From: Roseomonas populi
GTDB taxonomy: Bacteria > Pseudomonadota > Alphaproteobacteria > Acetobacterales > Acetobacteraceae
Assembly: GCF_024594815.1 (NCBI RefSeq)
Contig: NZ_JANJOU010000003.1
Location: 186,001-250,000, forward strand
Direction: 5' to 3'
Length of the DNA stretch: 64,000 nt
How positions within the stretch are numbered: the stretch's first letter is position 1; each line of letters starts with the position of its first letter. Below, piece after piece: positions 62,796 through 64,000 of the stretch. The position numbers and the translations under genes are program-made. The notes under the pieces are model-generated. The model made no database searches. It worked only from the letters and a program-made list of their open reading frames with translations, and was not told the DNA's origin.

Positions 62796-63999
62796 CTTCG
62801 ACCGCATCTGGGTGAATGCCAATCTCTGCACCATGGCAGATGGGACCATGGCAGATGGGCTGGGCGTGGTGCGGGATGGGGCGGTGGCCTCGAAGGGCGG
62901 GCGCATCTCCTGGGTGGGGCCCCGCGAGGCGCTGCCCGACACCGAGGCGGCGGTGACGGATTGCGAGGGGGCCTGGATCCTTCCGGGCCTGGTGGATTGC
63001 CACACCCATCTCGTCTTTGGCGGGAACCGCGCGGGGGAGTTCCAGCGGCGGCTGGCGGGCGCGACCTACGAGGAGATCGCCCGCGAGGGCGGCGGCATCC
63101 TCTCCACCGTGCGCGCCACGCGGGCGGCGGAGGAGGAGGCGCTGGTGGCGGCCGCCCTGCCCCGGCTAGACGGGCTGCTGGCCGAGGGCGTGACCACGGT
63201 GGAGGTGAAGTCCGGCTACGGGCTGGAGTTCGAGGCGGAGCGGCGGATGCTGCGCGCGGCCCGGGCGCTGGGGCGGGCGCGGAAGGTGTCGGTCGCCACC
63301 TCCTTCCTCGGCGCGCACGCAGTGCCGCCGGAATACAAGGGCCGCCAGGGCGACTACGCGGCGCTGGTGGCCGGCATGATCGCGCCCCTGGCCGCCGAAG
63401 GGCTGGTGGATGCGGTGGATGCCTTCTGCGAGCGCATCGCCTTCACGCCGGAGGAGACGGAGGCCGTTTTCGCGGCCGCGCGGGCGCAAGGGCTGCCGGT
63501 GAAGCTGCATGCGGACCAGTTGAGCGACCTGGGCGGGGCGGCGCTGGCAGCGCGGTTCGGGGCGCTCTCCGCGGATCATCTGGAGCATGCGTCGGCGGAG
63601 GGGCTGGCGGCCATGGCGGCGGCGGGGACGGTGGCGGTGCTGCTGCCCGGCGCCACCTACTTCATCCGGGAGGAGCGGCACCCGGATATCGCGGCCATGC
63701 GGTCGGCGGGCACGCGCATGGCGATCGCGACGGATATGAACCCCGGCTCCTCCCCAGCCCGGTCCCTGCTGCTGATGCTGAACATGGCCTGCACCCTCTA
63801 CCGGATGACGGTGGAGGAGGCGCTGCTGGGCGTGACGCGCCACGCGGCGGCGGCGCTGGGCATGGCGGATCGCGGCGCGCTGGCGCCGGGGCTGCGCTGC
63901 GATCTGGCGCTGTACCGGATCGGGGCGCCGGAGGAGCTGTGCTACTGGATCGGCGGCAATCCCTGCGCCGGGCGCGTGGTGGCAGGGGAGGATGCCTGA
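62788..63999 (+). CDS. hutI: imidazolonepropionase
   Basis: HutI hydrolyses 4-imidazolone-5-propionate to N-formimino-L-glutamate. The 403-residue amidohydrolase has metal ligands [19 protein letters not shown] and L-E-H-A-S, and A-T-D-M-N-P-G-S-S. The start is GTG at 62788 in an 8-base overlap with hutH; an ATG at 62833 would lose the first strand. Near the start M-A-D-G-T is repeated by a tandem DNA duplication. It ends one base before the window edge. The next Hut step (formiminoglutamate hydrolysis) is not in the window. Confidence 0.97.
   Translation: MGDFDRIWVNANLCTMADGTMADGLGVVRDGAVASKGGRISWVGPREALPDTEAAVTDCEGAWILPGLVDCHTHLVFGGNRAGEFQRRLAGATYEEIAREGGGILSTVRATRAAEEEALVAAALPRLDGLLAEGVTTVEVKSGYGLEFEAERRMLRAARALGRARKVSVATSFLGAHAVPPEYKGRQGDYAALVAGMIAPLAAEGLVDAVDAFCERIAFTPEETEAVFAAARAQGLPVKLHADQLSDLGGAALAARFGALSADHLEHASAEGLAAMAAAGTVAVLLPGATYFIREERHPDIAAMRSAGTRMAIATDMNPGSSPARSLLLMLNMACTLYRMTVEEALLGVTRHAAAALGMADRGALAPGLRCDLALYRIGAPEELCYWIGGNPCAGRVVAGEDA
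62830..62859. repeat. 15-base perfect tandem duplication inside hutI
   Basis: ACCATGGCAGATGGG occurs at 62830-62844 and again at 62845-62859 with no difference. It adds five residues (Thr-Met-Ala-Asp-Gly) in frame near the N-terminus. Identity of the copies suggests a recent event. Confidence 0.9.
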
Positions 64000-64000
64000 C

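Overview
The window is a very GC-rich, gene-dense stretch of a bacterial chromosome that I read as an alphaproteobacterium of the Acetobacteraceae, most likely Roseomonas-like. This is inference, not a database match. It rests on the strong G/C bias at third codon positions, the alphaproteobacterial order zapE-mdh-sucC-sucD and uvrC-pgsA-moaD-moaE, a System I (Ccm) cytochrome c maturation operon, and five solitary Bug/TctC-type periplasmic binding proteins. I see no rRNA, tRNA, CRISPR array, insertion sequence or prophage.

Layout. 0-7 kb: the end of an ABC binding protein, a deacetylase-fold protein overlapping a Bug protein, then rplY-pth, a second Bug protein, an MFS permease and a PRC-barrel protein. 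7-12 kb: ilvE, then a peroxide-defence unit transcribed ahpC-ahpF-oxyR. Its promoter carries an OxyR site matching three of the four tetranucleotides of the classical 37-bp motif, abutting a TTGGAA-N17-TATTTT promoter. 11.9-13.4 kb: a small, more AT-rich island with a winged-helix regulator divergent from a phasin-like/HIRAN-like gene pair, with two palindromes in the shared promoter region. 13.5-19 kb: zapE, an Ala/Arg-rich exported protein, a 43-codon gene, mdh, then an intrinsic terminator before sucCD. 19-25 kb: a DUF2171-type protein, a Bug protein, thiC under a TPP riboswitch with a hairpin that pairs out its Shine-Dalgarno, two overlapping SDR genes, and an MFS permease divergent from a LysR regulator.

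26-39 kb: a pteridine-reductase-like SDR with folB; uvrC (with an unusual internal insert)-pgsA-lipoprotein-moaD-moaE-membrane protein; an NTF2-like protein, a lytic transglycosylase, an iron-permease-like protein, a PAS hybrid histidine kinase, a SRPBCC-like protein and a hotdog thioesterase. 39-50 kb: a trifunctional-type fatty-acid oxidation protein, a DUF2189-type membrane protein, and ccmCDEFGHI with stop/start overlaps at every junction. The same transcript appears to continue into a flavin monooxygenase and two carboxymuconolactone-decarboxylase/AhpD-fold genes. 50-54.6 kb: an SDR with a Bug protein, an opine-dehydrogenase-like enzyme, a small orphan gene and another Bug protein.

54.6-64 kb: histidine catabolism. 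A polar amino-acid ABC transporter (binding protein, two permeases, ATPase) is divergent from a five-gene unit: a 2-oxoglutarate/Fe(II)-type oxygenase, hutC, hutU, hutH, hutI. The spacing suggests import of histidine, then conversion through urocanate and imidazolonepropionate to formiminoglutamate. A perfect palindrome overlaps the TTGACA promoter element in the divergent gap and is the best candidate for a HutC operator. Later Hut steps would lie beyond the right edge.

The most notable items are the OxyR-ahpCF control region, the oxygenase built into the hut operon, the monooxygenase/AhpD cassette coupled to ccm, the regulator/phasin/HIRAN island and the riboswitch-thiC leader. I found no clearly unprecedented molecular machine.
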